19,739 nt of DNA from SbD1 sp039679945 (GCA_039679945.1 JBDKTY010000198.1:1-19739), one strand, 5' to 3'; shown: positions 6,373 through 15,015, numbered from the stretch's first letter. Numbers and translations: made by a program. The notes: a model not told the origin generated them from the letters alone.

Positions 6373-6413
6373 TCGTGCTATTCCGATAGATTGGGTATTC
6401 CCGCTGGTGGGCA

Positions 6414-7745
6414 TTAGAACATCGGAAGATAGCGGTCCACTTCATAGTTGCTGACCTGGATCCGGTACCTGTCCCACTCGATCTTTTTGTTTTCCATGAA
6501 TTTGTTGAAGATGTGGTCTCCGAGAGTCTCTCGAACAAGCTGGCTGCTCTCGCATTCCACAAGGGCCTCATAAAGGCTTCCCGGAAGCGATTGAATACCG
6601 CGTGCCTCCCGCTCGGTTTCGGACATATGGTAGATATCCTCCTCGATCGGATCGGGCAGTGGGTATTGGTCCTCGATCCCCTTCAATCCGGCGGCAAGCA
6701 TCACCGCGAATGCCAGATAGGGGTTGCAGGCCGGATCGGGCGCGCGAAACTCGATTCGTGTCGCCTTTTCCTTGCCTGGTTTATACATGGGAACACGAAC
6801 CATCGTGGACCGGTTTCGGCGTGCCCAGGAAATGTAGACCGGCGCCTCATATCCCGGGACAAGGCGCTTGTAGGAATTGACCCACTGGTTGGTGATCGCG
6901 GTCATCTCACGCGCGTGGCGCAGGATTCCCGCTATATACCATCTCGCCTCCTGTGACAGGTGGAAGGGGTCCCGCGGGTCGAAAAACATGTTCTTATCCC
7001 CGATAAACAGGGACTGATGCGTATGCATACCGCTGCCATTTTCGCCGAAAAGCGGTTTGGGCATGAACGTGGCGTATACTCCGTTTTGACGCGCGACCTC
7101 CCGTACGGTAATCCTGTAAGTCTGGGTTTTATCGGCCATACGGAGTGCTTCATCATAGCGAAGGTCAATTTCATGCTGGCTCGGAGCTACTTCATGGTGA
7201 CTGTATTCCACCGCGATGCCCATCTGCTGCAAAGCGAAGATAGTCTGCCTTCTCAGGTCGTTTCCCCTGTCCATGGGTGTGACATCGAAATACCCGCCCC
7301 GATCGATGATCTCCGGCGCGGCGTCTGATTTGAAGTAGAAATACTCGAGTTCGGGGCCCGTATAGAAGGTGCAGCCCCGGCTGGCGGCTTTTTGCAGCAT
7401 GCGCTTCAGCGCATACCGGGGATCGCCCTCGTAGGGGCTTCCATCCGGATTGAGTATGTCGCAGAACATCCTGGCGGCGGGCTTCTCCTGTGGTCGCCAG
7501 GGCAGCAACTGGAAAGTTCCCGGGTCGGGGACGGCCACCATGTCGCTTTCCTCGATGCGCGCGAACCCCTCTATGGATGATCCATCGAACCCCATGCCTT
7601 CACTGAAGGCGAGGGAGAGTTCCTCGGGCGTGACGGCGAAGCTTTTCAGTTGCCCCAATACATCGGTAAACCAGAACTGGATAAACGAGACTTCATTCTC
7701 GCCTACCGCTCTCAGAACGTCTTCGGGTGTTTCGTATGTAACCAT
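6414..7745 (-). CDS. glnA: Glutamine synthetase type I (alpha subgroup)
   Basis: Makes glutamine from glutamate, ammonia and ATP in the cytoplasm, the entry point of nitrogen assimilation. From ATG 7745, preceded by GGGGG, it is 443 residues, the usual length of GSI-alpha enzymes. Motifs include MGFDGSSIEGF (51-61), the metal-site GPELEYFYF (120-128), NGSGMHTHQSLF, the ATP/glutamate segment SWARRNRSTMVRVP, and EFRAPDPACNPYLAF. The tyrosine site NLYDLPPEE that is adenylylated in GSI-beta is absent; the corresponding region reads DIYHMSETEREARGI, as in Bacillus-type enzymes. Arg63 in FARIEESDM matches the arginine used for glutamine feedback inhibition in Bacillus. It should therefore be controlled by feedback rather than adenylylation (inference). 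It stands alone on this strand. Confidence 0.95.
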   Translation of the reverse strand: MVTYETPEDVLRAVGENEVSFIQFWFTDVLGQLKSFAVTPEELSLAFSEGMGFDGSSIEGFARIEESDMVAVPDPGTFQLLPWRPQEKPAARMFCDILNPDGSPYEGDPRYALKRMLQKAASRGCTFYTGPELEYFYFKSDAAPEIIDRGGYFDVTPMDRGNDLRRQTIFALQQMGIAVEYSHHEVAPSQHEIDLRYDEALRMADKTQTYRITVREVARQNGVYATFMPKPLFGENGSGMHTHQSLFIGDKNMFFDPRDPFHLSQEARWYIAGILRHAREMTAITNQWVNSYKRLVPGYEAPVYISWARRNRSTMVRVPMYKPGKEKATRIEFRAPDPACNPYLAFAVMLAAGLKGIEDQYPLPDPIEEDIYHMSETEREARGIQSLPGSLYEALVECESSQLVRETLGDHIFNKFMENKKIEWDRYRIQVSNYEVDRYLPMF

Positions 7746-8002
7746 CGGGAATCCCCCTTTATTTGGATGCACTCGGTCCAGTGGCCTTGATGCCCATGAG
7801 CCTAAAGCAGCTGAAAATATTCCGTTGTGTGGAAATGTATGCATCTGACCGGAGGTCTCCTATTGAAGACCATGTGCAAAAGTGCCGAGATTCTCAATGG
7901 AAGTCAAAAGAAAAGTGTGCGGTGCCCGCAAGGGGGAGCGGTGATCTTGCGTCGATTGCGTCCGCTAAATTGGCATGCCCCTTGTGACAAGGCATAAATG
8001 GC

Positions 8003-8467
8003 ATGTGCCTGACCGCGATGAAAGAAAGGGACCAGTCTCTTGTGGCACAACTGGTCCTCAGGCTTCGGAACAGGCTGCACGGTGACCTTACCCGCATCAC
8101 GGGGCTTTTCCAGATGGCCCGGGACGAGAAGATGCCGGACAAGGACCTGCTTGAGCGCTGGGAGGCCTGGCTTGCTCCGCGTGAATCGGCATTGCGTCTT
8201 CAACTCATGATGGGAACCTATGAATTGGCGGCTGCATGGTATGGAGATCTTAGGGATGCCGTATGGAACAGTGCATCCCGAATCTTCAACGCCTGTGGCG
8301 GGAAAACGTTTTTCATTTCGATTAGCATGTTTCATTGGGTGGCGGACATCGGCAAGCTGGTGGGAGATGAGGAAGGGACGAAGGTAAACCGCGGCAGCAT
8401 GAAGATCTGTTATGAAGGGCTGTCAATGAGCAGGAATGCGCTCGAACAATTCCTGGTATGGGTCTGA
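8003..8467 (+). CDS. Small protein resembling a histidine-kinase dimerisation domain (HisKA_2-like) without the histidine
   Basis: 154 residues. The segment LRLRNRLHGDLTRITGLFQM (19-38) and the following helix, with LAPRESALRLQLMMGTYELA, resemble the two-helix dimerisation domain of HisKA_2 kinases, whose first helix normally reads H-R-V-K-N-N-L. Here the phosphoacceptor position is Leu19. No ATP-binding domain with N, G1 and G2 boxes follows. It could be a pseudo-phosphotransfer or scaffold protein, or simply an unrelated helical protein; the similarity is by eye. ATG 8003 has AAGG upstream, and ATG 8018 is possible. It lies between the divergent glnA and the Ser/Thr kinase gene, so a signalling role fits the context but is not shown. 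Confidence 0.5.
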   Translation: MCLTAMKERDQSLVAQLVLRLRNRLHGDLTRITGLFQMARDEKMPDKDLLERWEAWLAPRESALRLQLMMGTYELAAAWYGDLRDAVWNSASRIFNACGGKTFFISISMFHWVADIGKLVGDEEGTKVNRGSMKICYEGLSMSRNALEQFLVWV

Positions 8468-8860
8468 AAGGCTGGAGACTGACCCGGTGCGAACACCTGA
8501 TTCATCCGTCAAGGTAGTCTCCGGCGGATAAACGATAACCGCGGCCATGCAGTATCACGCCCGATTCGCTCCAGGATTCATTATAAGCTCAATCTGCCGC
8601 TTGTAATAGCCGAAGGTTTGTTGTACTTGTGAATTCATACGGTTGTTAGAAATGAAGAGAAATAAGCTGGTCCCGGAAAGTATATTTAAAAAGGCGCGGA
8701 AAATTTTCGATTATAGAATGTAGTGTCGCGATTTCCTACGTAGAGGCTGAACCGAGGAGTTTGCGGGTATGGAGGACGTTTCCGTGTACAGGCACGGAAG
8801 ACTCCATGCGTGTCCAAAGTATTTTGAGGAATGGCTTGCCGCCAGGGAGCTGCATCTTAG
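8468..8860. other. Intergenic region upstream of the Ser/Thr kinase
   Basis: About 390 bases without a gene I can support. A 23-codon open frame from the ATG near 8652 (MKRNKLVPESIFKK and onward) lacks a ribosome-binding site. GGAGACT just after the previous gene could pair with AGTCTCC about 35 bases later. The most solid element is the two-tier hairpin at 8769-8807. Confidence 0.4.
8769..8807 (+). other. Two-tier hairpin in the leader of the kinase gene
   Basis: Outer arms ATGGAG (8769-8774) and CTCCAT (8802-8807) and inner arms TTCCGTG (8780-8786) and CACGGAA (8793-8799) all pair perfectly, with a 6-base loop. It ends about 53 bases before the kinase start. It could be a leader structure, or the end of an upstream transcript; there is no T-run. 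Confidence 0.4.
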
Positions 8861-11320
8861 ATGATCACCCCGGATGCCCTTATTGGAAAAGAGATCGATG
8901 AGTTCCGTCTTGACGAATTCATCGCCGCGGGTGCCATGGGATTGGTCTATAAAGCGCATGACACTACCCTCAATCGCACGGTGGCACTCAAGCTGATCTC
9001 GAAAGTCGAGGATGTCACGTCCGCGATGGCCGAGGCAAGACATCGACTCATCACGGAAGCTCGTGCCGCCGCCGGCCTGTTTCATGATAATATCGTGACC
9101 ATTTTCAGTTACGGGGAAACCGATACTTACCAATACATCGCGATGGAGTTCGTCGAGGGCAAAACCCTGGCCCAGGTTTTGGCGAAGCGGCGAACGCTTT
9201 CACCGAAGGAAGCGATTCCGATATTCGACCAGATCCTCCAGGCATTGGAGGCCGCGCACGCACACGACATCATTCACCGGGATATCAAACCCGCCAATAT
9301 AATGGTCACCGAGGGTGGACGGGTTAAGGTGATGGATTTCGGGATAGCCAAGATTGCCTCCCATAATGCGACGGCAACGGGGATGATTCTCGGTACCCCT
9401 CAGTACATGGCGCCCGAACAGATCAGAGGGGCCAAGCCCGATAGCCGGTCCGACATTTTTGCCGTGGGGGTCATCCTGTATGAGGTCTTAACCGGGGTCC
9501 GTCCCTTCGAGGCCGACGCCGTCACCACCCTCATGTACAAAATCCTGGAAGAGGAACCCGTACATCCCAGCGAACTCAACAGGGATCTCCCCCGTGGTTT
9601 GGGAACGGTAATAAGAAAGTCTCTCGCCAAAGACCCGGCGGACAGATGGCAGACGACCAGGGAAATGCGCCTGGCGCTTCTTTCCCCGGCGGATGAGGCC
9701 GTGCGGGAGGATGAGGCCGCCACGATCGTCAAAACCGCGGGTCAGAAAAGTCTTGGCGTCGAGGCGACCGCGATCACCGGGACGGTGTCTGATCGGGATG
9801 GAGTGGTGCAGGCAGGGACCGGGTCAAGGGAAATTCAAAAGAAGACTGCTGAAACGACATCCCGGAAGAAGAGCCACAGGTCCCTCCAATGGTTTCTGCT
9901 GGCGGTTATACTGATCCTGGCTGCTTCCGGGGTCGCTCTGGTCATATCACAACCTCTTCCCCAAAAACTTCTTGCCTTGCGCCTGCTGAAAAATGGCCAG
10001 GAGTTTCCGGCGCCGGCGGGTTCCACGGTTACGTTAAACCCCAGGGACACCCTGCACCTGCTCCAGGTGCAAACAGACGGGTGGCTGCCGATGGGCATCA
10101 AGGTGCAGTCCTCGGATATGGACGCCGAACTTATCAACAAAAAAACCGCGGCTATCCGGGACCTTTTTCCCCGGGACAAGTTCGATACGCCTAAGTCGGT
10201 CGATCTGAAAGTAACGGCCTGGGACAGGTTTATTGGCAAGGTTACCCTGGTGGTCCAACTCGATGCGACGGACTGGCAGATGAAGGCTAACATTGCGGCG
10301 GACACGGAGAAAATATTCTACCTGGAGAAGGCTCTCCACCTGGATAACTCCAACGTTTCGGTGAAAGCGCAACTGGCGGATCTCTATTTCGATAAGGGAC
10401 GGTATTCGGATGCTATCCGGCTGTACCAGGAGTTGAATGAATACCGGAAATCCCAGAGTGTTACGGAGCGGCTGATAAAGATATACCAGGTCACGAACCG
10501 GGTTGATGACGCCCTGGCCCTCTACATTGACCTGCTGAAGCTCACGAAGGACCGGCAGACATTCAATGAGTTCATCAGCTATCTGCGCCGGTCGAAGTCG
10601 AAAGACGAAGTGGAGCGTTACCTCGCCAGGTACCAGAACGAGATTCCAGCCGCATTCATGTGGTCCTTGGCTGTACAGACTAATCCGGGCGGAGCCACGG
10701 TATTTGTCAACGGGATCTTGAAAGGGCTCTCGCCGGTAGTGGTCTCGGGGCTAAATCCCGGTTCGATGAAGATTCGAGTTACCCTGGACGGCTACAAAAG
10801 CCAGGAAAAAGATGCCGAGGTGGTCACAGGCAAGGAAGTAATGGCCGATTTCGATCTGCGAGCGACGTCCCAGGCCGTTTCACAAAGTGCTACACAGGCC
10901 CCGCCGCAAACATCCACGGAACAGCGTCCCACTCCACCCGCCGGTCAGACCGACGGCCGGACGACCAGCCCCGGTGATGCATTCGGCGGCGGGTTGTCGG
11001 GGCAACGACCGGTTTCACCCCTGCAGGACAGGAGGACGCGCAAACCGGTCCCGGTTCCCGATGAACCCGATACATCCCCTTCGGGTAAACAGATGTATGC
11101 GGTCCATGTCGGGTCTTACAGAGACAGGAAGGGCGCCGAGGAAGTGCAGCGCAATCTCGCAAAAAAAGGCATTCGCGTAGTCATTTCACCCTCGAAGGAC
11201 GGGTCGTCTTACAATGTGAGCACGCCGCCGGTCGATAATTTGTCGAAAGCCTCAACCCAGGCCGGCCAGATGAAAAGAGAATTGAAGCAAACCCCAAAGG
11301 TTGTCCGGGTCAATCAATAA
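8861..11320 (+). CDS. Membrane Ser/Thr protein kinase with TPR, PEGA and SPOR domains
   Basis: 819 residues. The N-terminal Hanks-type kinase (about 12-275) is complete: glycine loop AAGAMGLVYKA, Lys44 in VALK, catalytic HRDIKPAN (139-146), DFG (159-161), and an activation segment ending in GTPQYMAPE (178-186). A juxtamembrane stretch rich in Thr/Ser is followed by one membrane helix (about 342-364), so the rest is outside the cytoplasm. That part has a beta-rich region (375-475), a tetratricopeptide-like region (about 480-570), a PEGA domain (about 602-668, with PGGATVFVNGILKGLSP), a Pro/Gln/Thr linker, and a C-terminal SPOR domain (743-819, starting QMYAVHVGSYRDRKGAEE). SPOR domains bind denuded peptidoglycan, so the kinase may sense the cell wall or division site (inference). 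The ribosome-binding site GGGAG is somewhat far, 11-12 bases, from ATG 8861. No phosphatase or substrate gene is adjacent. Confidence 0.93.
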   Translation: MITPDALIGKEIDEFRLDEFIAAGAMGLVYKAHDTTLNRTVALKLISKVEDVTSAMAEARHRLITEARAAAGLFHDNIVTIFSYGETDTYQYIAMEFVEGKTLAQVLAKRRTLSPKEAIPIFDQILQALEAAHAHDIIHRDIKPANIMVTEGGRVKVMDFGIAKIASHNATATGMILGTPQYMAPEQIRGAKPDSRSDIFAVGVILYEVLTGVRPFEADAVTTLMYKILEEEPVHPSELNRDLPRGLGTVIRKSLAKDPADRWQTTREMRLALLSPADEAVREDEAATIVKTAGQKSLGVEATAITGTVSDRDGVVQAGTGSREIQKKTAETTSRKKSHRSLQWFLLAVILILAASGVALVISQPLPQKLLALRLLKNGQEFPAPAGSTVTLNPRDTLHLLQVQTDGWLPMGIKVQSSDMDAELINKKTAAIRDLFPRDKFDTPKSVDLKVTAWDRFIGKVTLVVQLDATDWQMKANIAADTEKIFYLEKALHLDNSNVSVKAQLADLYFDKGRYSDAIRLYQELNEYRKSQSVTERLIKIYQVTNRVDDALALYIDLLKLTKDRQTFNEFISYLRRSKSKDEVERYLARYQNEIPAAFMWSLAVQTNPGGATVFVNGILKGLSPVVVSGLNPGSMKIRVTLDGYKSQEKDAEVVTGKEVMADFDLRATSQAVSQSATQAPPQTSTEQRPTPPAGQTDGRTTSPGDAFGGGLSGQRPVSPLQDRRTRKPVPVPDEPDTSPSGKQMYAVHVGSYRDRKGAEEVQRNLAKKGIRVVISPSKDGSSYNVSTPPVDNLSKASTQAGQMKRELKQTPKVVRVNQ

Positions 11321-11553
11321 AGTTTACCACTTCGCCTTCTCTGCCGTGATGATACCCTCAGCTCCATGGAATCGAAGGGTGGAACGGGGCCATGTGCGCC
11401 TGGCTGCAATGCTGTTTCTTTGCCAGGTCCCGCCACGCGAACGCAGGACTTGTTTCTCCCGACATGCTGTTGCCATGACTCCGGCCGTGACTTTTGCCGA
11501 CCGGAATCCGCGCGATTCAGTCGTTCTTGTTTTCCGGGGCCTTTGCTAATACA

Positions 11554-11565
11554 ATTACCGGTAAT
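11554..11565. promoter_or_regulatory. 12-bp perfect palindrome upstream of the DnaJ-like gene
   Basis: ATTACCGGTAAT lies 10 bases before the preferred start codon at 11575. The position suits an operator or a site affecting translation. It does not resemble the CIRCE heat-shock element. Confidence 0.3.
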
Positions 11566-11574
11566 AAACCTGGA

Positions 11575-12264
11575 ATGCGAGGGTGGGCCTTGGAACGCGC
11601 GATCAAAACGAAAAGGAAAACCTGCTACTACAAAGTCCTGGGCATAAATGTATGTGCCAGTCGGGAGGAGATCAGGAGTGCCTTCAGATATCTTGCCATG
11701 AAATGGCACCCTGACCGGAACCCCGGCAATCCTAAGGCATCGGAGCGATTCCGTGAGGTGCTCACCGCGTATGAGACCCTGATTAATCCAGCCATGCGCG
11801 GCAGGTACGACAGGATGCGCGGGTATCGCAAACCGGAGAAGAGCAGCCAGACCTCCTGGACAGACCTGCATAGCGAGGACAGTGGCGAAGCCGCATCCTT
11901 TGATGAGATATTCCAGGATGTGTTCGGGATGGGACGACCCAAGGTCAGGACTTACCATGGATCAGACCTCAGATTCGATCTCCAGGTGCCGAGGAGTTCC
12001 GTGCCAAACGGCCATCACGAAGAAATCACTTATGAACGGTTGATTTTTTGCCGAAAATGTAGGGAAACTGGCTCAAGAAGGTTGGAGTGCGGGCAATGTG
12101 GCGGCGCGGGCGAGTCTATCGAGCTGTGTTCGCTTCGGGTCTGGATTCCCCCCGGAATAGAAAACGGAACGCGCATTCGTGTCGCGGGCGCCGGAGACAT
12201 GCCTTTCGCGGCGGTGCCGCCCGGAGACCTTATACTGCTTGTCTATGTGGTCGAGAACTGCTAG
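11575..12264 (+). CDS. DnaJ-like co-chaperone with reduced zinc finger
   Basis: About 229 residues. The J-domain (about 17-80) starts CYYKVLGI and has the HPD tripeptide at 45-47, so it should stimulate an Hsp70 ATPase. After an acidic linker comes a DnaJ C-terminal-like domain (from about 129), in which only two CxxC pairs remain: C159/C162 and C172/C175, the latter as CGQCGGAG. Full DnaJ has four CxxCxGxG repeats and two zinc centres; here one centre is possible. The end, IPPGIENGTRIRVAGAGDMP, matches the peptide-binding C-terminal fold. The protein is much shorter than DnaJ (about 370 residues). The start is uncertain: ATG 11575 lacks a clear ribosome-binding site, TTG 11590 has GAGGGTGGG before it, and the frame is open to a TTG at 11494. 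It lies 29 bases before moaC and is probably cotranscribed. Confidence 0.8.
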   Translation: MRGWALERAIKTKRKTCYYKVLGINVCASREEIRSAFRYLAMKWHPDRNPGNPKASERFREVLTAYETLINPAMRGRYDRMRGYRKPEKSSQTSWTDLHSEDSGEAASFDEIFQDVFGMGRPKVRTYHGSDLRFDLQVPRSSVPNGHHEEITYERLIFCRKCRETGSRRLECGQCGGAGESIELCSLRVWIPPGIENGTRIRVAGAGDMPFAAVPPGDLILLVYVVENC

Positions 12265-12293
12265 CCTTCGGATTCCAGCATTGAGGGTAAGAG

Positions 12294-12779
12294 ATGACGC
12301 AACAGGGTGAATTGACTCACGTCGACGCGCAAGGCCGATTGAAGATGGTCGACGTCAGTGAAAAAGAGATCACGTGGCGCGAGGCTCGCGCGGAGGCAAT
12401 TGTGAGCCTTGGCGGCGAGACGTTGAGGCGGATCATCGGCGGGGATATCCCCAAGGGTAATGTCCTGGAGGCCGCGAGGATCGCCGGCATAATGGCCGCC
12501 AAGAGGACATGGGAGTTGATCCCGCTTTGTCATCCGCTGCAACTGACGGGAATCGACGTGGATTTTTTCCCCGATCCCTTGAAAAGTGAAATACTGATCA
12601 CCTCGCGCGTGAAGACCAACGACAGGACCGGGGTCGAGATGGAAGCTCTCGTGGCGGTTACTCACGCGGCCCTGACGGTCTATGACATGTGCAAGGCCAT
12701 CGATCGTGGAATGACCATTCGAGAGGCACGGCTGACATTCAAGACAGGAGGCAAGAGCGGGACGTTTCAACGTAGTTAG
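12294..12779 (+). CDS. moaC: Cyclic pyranopterin monophosphate synthase MoaC
   Basis: Together with MoaA it converts GTP to cyclic pyranopterin monophosphate, the first step of molybdenum cofactor synthesis. 161 residues, the normal length. Nearly every family motif is visible: MVDVSEKEITWREARAEA, GNVLEAARIAGIMAAKRTWE, LIPLCHPL with His80, VKTNDRTGVEMEAL, and the catalytic YDMCK with Asp131 and Lys134, followed by a GGKSG end. ATG 12294 has GAGG upstream. It follows the DnaJ-like gene closely. The other moa genes are not in the window. It adds to the molybdenum theme at 2460-5624. Confidence 0.97.
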   Translation: MTQQGELTHVDAQGRLKMVDVSEKEITWREARAEAIVSLGGETLRRIIGGDIPKGNVLEAARIAGIMAAKRTWELIPLCHPLQLTGIDVDFFPDPLKSEILITSRVKTNDRTGVEMEALVAVTHAALTVYDMCKAIDRGMTIREARLTFKTGGKSGTFQRS

Positions 12780-12864
12780 GTGATTTTAATAATGATTTTT
12801 CTTTACTCTTGTACCCGATTATGTTAGCTCATAGCGTTCCAAATCTGCCAGGGGAGCGTTGAAT

Positions 12865-13227
12865 ATGGATAAAGAGACTCAAGGCTATTTCAAGGAAGTC
12901 CTTCTGAAGCGACTGGACGAGCTCTATTCGGAAGCTGAGAAGACTGTTGCCGGAATGACTGATAACGAGGAGAACTTCCCTGACCCGACGGACCGCGCAA
13001 CTCTTGAATCCGACAGGAACTTTATGCTGCGCATCCGGGACCGGGAACGCAAACTGATTGTCAAGATTCGTGAGGCGCTCGGAAGGATTGAAGACGGCAG
13101 TTTCGGTTCCTGCGAGGAATGCGGGGATGATATCGGCATAGAGCGTCTTAATGCCCGGCCGGTAACGACTCTTTGCATCGAATGCAAGCGGAAGCAGGAA
13201 GCCACGGAGCGGGCAAGGGGCGCGTAA
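12865..13227 (+). CDS. dksA: DksA/TraR-family RNA polymerase-binding regulator
   Basis: 120 residues. DksA-type proteins enter the RNA polymerase secondary channel and, with ppGpp, retune transcription in starvation. The coiled-coil part (about 5-75) carries the tip motif DPTDRA (40-45), matching DxxDxA of DksA. The four-cysteine zinc finger is intact (C83, C86, C104, C107). It lacks the longer N-terminal part of E. coli DksA, as is usual for short DksA proteins. The TTG at 12859 would add two residues, but ATG 12865 has GGGGAG at the right distance. An AT-rich 85-base gap separates it from moaC and may hold its own promoter. It converges on birA with only 24 bases between. Confidence 0.92.
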   Translation: MDKETQGYFKEVLLKRLDELYSEAEKTVAGMTDNEENFPDPTDRATLESDRNFMLRIRDRERKLIVKIREALGRIEDGSFGSCEECGDDIGIERLNARPVTTLCIECKRKQEATERARGA

Positions 13228-13251
13228 TCCGGCACGAATCGGGAGATACCA

Positions 13252-14250
13252 TCAGACGACGCCCTCGACGTGCGTTACGTCTCCTGCCCAGACGATCTCC
13301 TGTTTTCCGTCATTTCCCAGGAGTAAAAGCGCTCCCTCGGGAGTGAACCCCTGGGCTTTCCCTGAAATTTCGCGTTCACCGCATAAGACAGTTATCTTTT
13401 TTCCCAATATAATGGAAAAATTCTCCAGTTCGGCGGTTATCGCCGAAAACCCACTCGTCACGAAAGCATCATAATCTTTTTCAAACCGGCTCAGGAAGTC
13501 CACAAGCACATACTGCCTTTTGACCGGCTCCCCGGTCTCCAGCGAAATGGAAGTCGCCGGGTAACGGAATGGCCCGGCCATCTCCTCCCTGGTGTAATTC
13601 ACGTTAATGCCGATCCCGATAACTATGAATCGTGAAAAATCCTGATCCGACTGCATTTCGGTGAGGAGTCCGGCCACTTTTCTCTCCCCGATCAGAACAT
13701 CGTTGGGCCACTTGAGAGCAGCGGGAAGTCCGAATTTATCACGCAGGACCTTGGCCAGGGCAAGCGCGGCCACATAGGTGGATTGCGGCGCCACCCGCAG
13801 GGGCAGGGGATTCGTGAGCAAAAGGGACATGTAGATGCCTCGGTTCGGTGATGAGAGCCATTCGCGCCGGAGCCTTCCGCGGCCGTGAGTCTGCTCTTCC
13901 GCCACGACCACACTCCCATGAGAAGCCCCCTTGGAGGCTAACTGGAGTGCATAATTGTTGGTCGAATCGACAACGTCGAGATAGTGGTACGACTTGCCGA
14001 GCCATACCGTTTCGAGGTGAGGGACTACTTCCTTTGCAGTGAGCGAATCGGGGATCTCGACAAGTTGGTACCCGTCCTTGGGATGGCTGAGTATGTCATA
14101 ACCCAGGGCCTTGAGCTTCTGGATGTGCTTCCAGATTCCCGTGCGGCTGATCTTGAATTTAGCGGCAAGGTGGGCGCCCGAGATGAAGCGCCCCGCGCTT
14201 TCCTTGAGGTACCTTAATATTTCGAATTGCGTCGGCGTTGTTGTCGGCAT
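13252..14250 (-). CDS. birA: Biotin--protein ligase / biotin operon repressor BirA
   Basis: 332 residues. The N-terminal winged helix (about 8-60, helix region FISGAHLAAKFKISRTGIWK) marks the bifunctional repressor type. The ligase core has DSTN (95-98), the biotinyl-AMP loop GRGRLRREW (123-131) and KWPNDV (180-185). A C-terminal SH3-like domain follows (about 285-330). It activates biotin as biotinyl-5'-AMP and attaches it to carboxyl carrier proteins; the holo-form would repress biotin genes. The start at 14250 has GGGGGG upstream. It is last in a minus-strand operon with cobS, cobU, DUF3842 and a small protein, 21 bases after cobS. Confidence 0.96.
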   Translation of the reverse strand: MPTTTPTQFEILRYLKESAGRFISGAHLAAKFKISRTGIWKHIQKLKALGYDILSHPKDGYQLVEIPDSLTAKEVVPHLETVWLGKSYHYLDVVDSTNNYALQLASKGASHGSVVVAEEQTHGRGRLRREWLSSPNRGIYMSLLLTNPLPLRVAPQSTYVAALALAKVLRDKFGLPAALKWPNDVLIGERKVAGLLTEMQSDQDFSRFIVIGIGINVNYTREEMAGPFRYPATSISLETGEPVKRQYVLVDFLSRFEKDYDAFVTSGFSAITAELENFSIILGKKITVLCGEREISGKAQGFTPEGALLLLGNDGKQEIVWAGDVTHVEGVV

Positions 14251-14271
14251 TTTTCCCCCCGGATTATGTGG

Positions 14272-15015
14272 TCAGGCTGGAGGCAGGCATGCGCCCAGGA
14301 ACAGAACGACAATCTCGGTTGTTTCGCTCACCGCCCCGAGCACATCGCCGGTAATCCCACCAATAAGTCTGTGGGTGATAAGCCTGATGAAAAGCACCAA
14401 TCCCAACACGGGTAAAAGATAGACCAGATAACGCGGTCCAGGAATTACCGCGGCTAATGCGGTGAAAAGAGCGGCGCATAGAAGGTGCCGCGTCCCCATA
14501 TTTTCGAGGAAAGCCTTCCCGAGTCCGTCCTTCCGGGCAGAGGTGCTCCCGTATGCGGTGGCAACAATCGAAAACCTTCCGAAAACGGGTGCGAGGAGGA
14601 GCGGTTCCAGGCGGCCGGCCATAAGGAGCCCAAGTATGGCCGCGATCTTAAAGGAGATTGCAAGCACCAGTGCGAGTACGCCAAATGATCCTATGTGGCT
14701 GTCTTTCATTATTTCGAGGCGACGCTCGGGAGTCATTCCGCCCCACAGGCCATCGGTCAGATCAGCCAGTCCGTCGAGATGCAAACCGCGGGTAAGTATG
14801 ACCATGAAAGCGCAGATGAGAACCGCCAGCAGCGCGGGGGGGACATGACCTCCGAACAGGCGGGCAACCGCGCAATAGATCAGCCCCAGAATACAACCGG
14901 CAAGGGGGAAGCATGCAAAGCTCCCGGCAAGTTCTCGGGGAGTCAGTATCGATTCAGTGAAAGGAATCCGGATAATAGTCAAAAATGAAAGTGCCGCGGA
15001 AAAACTTTTCAGCAT
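14272..15015 (-). CDS. cobS: Adenosylcobinamide-GDP ribazoletransferase (cobalamin synthase) CobS
   Basis: An inner-membrane enzyme joining adenosylcobinamide-GDP and alpha-ribazole, at the end of B12 nucleotide-loop assembly. 247 residues with five or more hydrophobic segments. The signature HLDGLADLTDG (79-89) is followed by PERRLEIMKDSHIGSFG. It lies directly after cobU (12-base gap), the usual partner in this pathway. No cobT or cobC is in the window. Confidence 0.95.
   Translation of the reverse strand: MLKSFSAALSFLTIIRIPFTESILTPRELAGSFACFPLAGCILGLIYCAVARLFGGHVPPALLAVLICAFMVILTRGLHLDGLADLTDGLWGGMTPERRLEIMKDSHIGSFGVLALVLAISFKIAAILGLLMAGRLEPLLLAPVFGRFSIVATAYGSTSARKDGLGKAFLENMGTRHLLCAALFTALAAVIPGPRYLVYLLPVLGLVLFIRLITHRLIGGITGDVLGAVSETTEIVVLFLGACLPPA

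Noticed and set aside
7971..7986. TGGCATGCCCCTTGTG before the 8003 gene as a second sigma-54 promoter
   Set aside because: The near-invariant GC of the -12 box is GT, so it is probably not a functional RpoN site.
9400..10372. Several minus-strand frames opposite the Ser/Thr kinase
   Set aside because: Shadows of a well-supported gene in GC-rich DNA.
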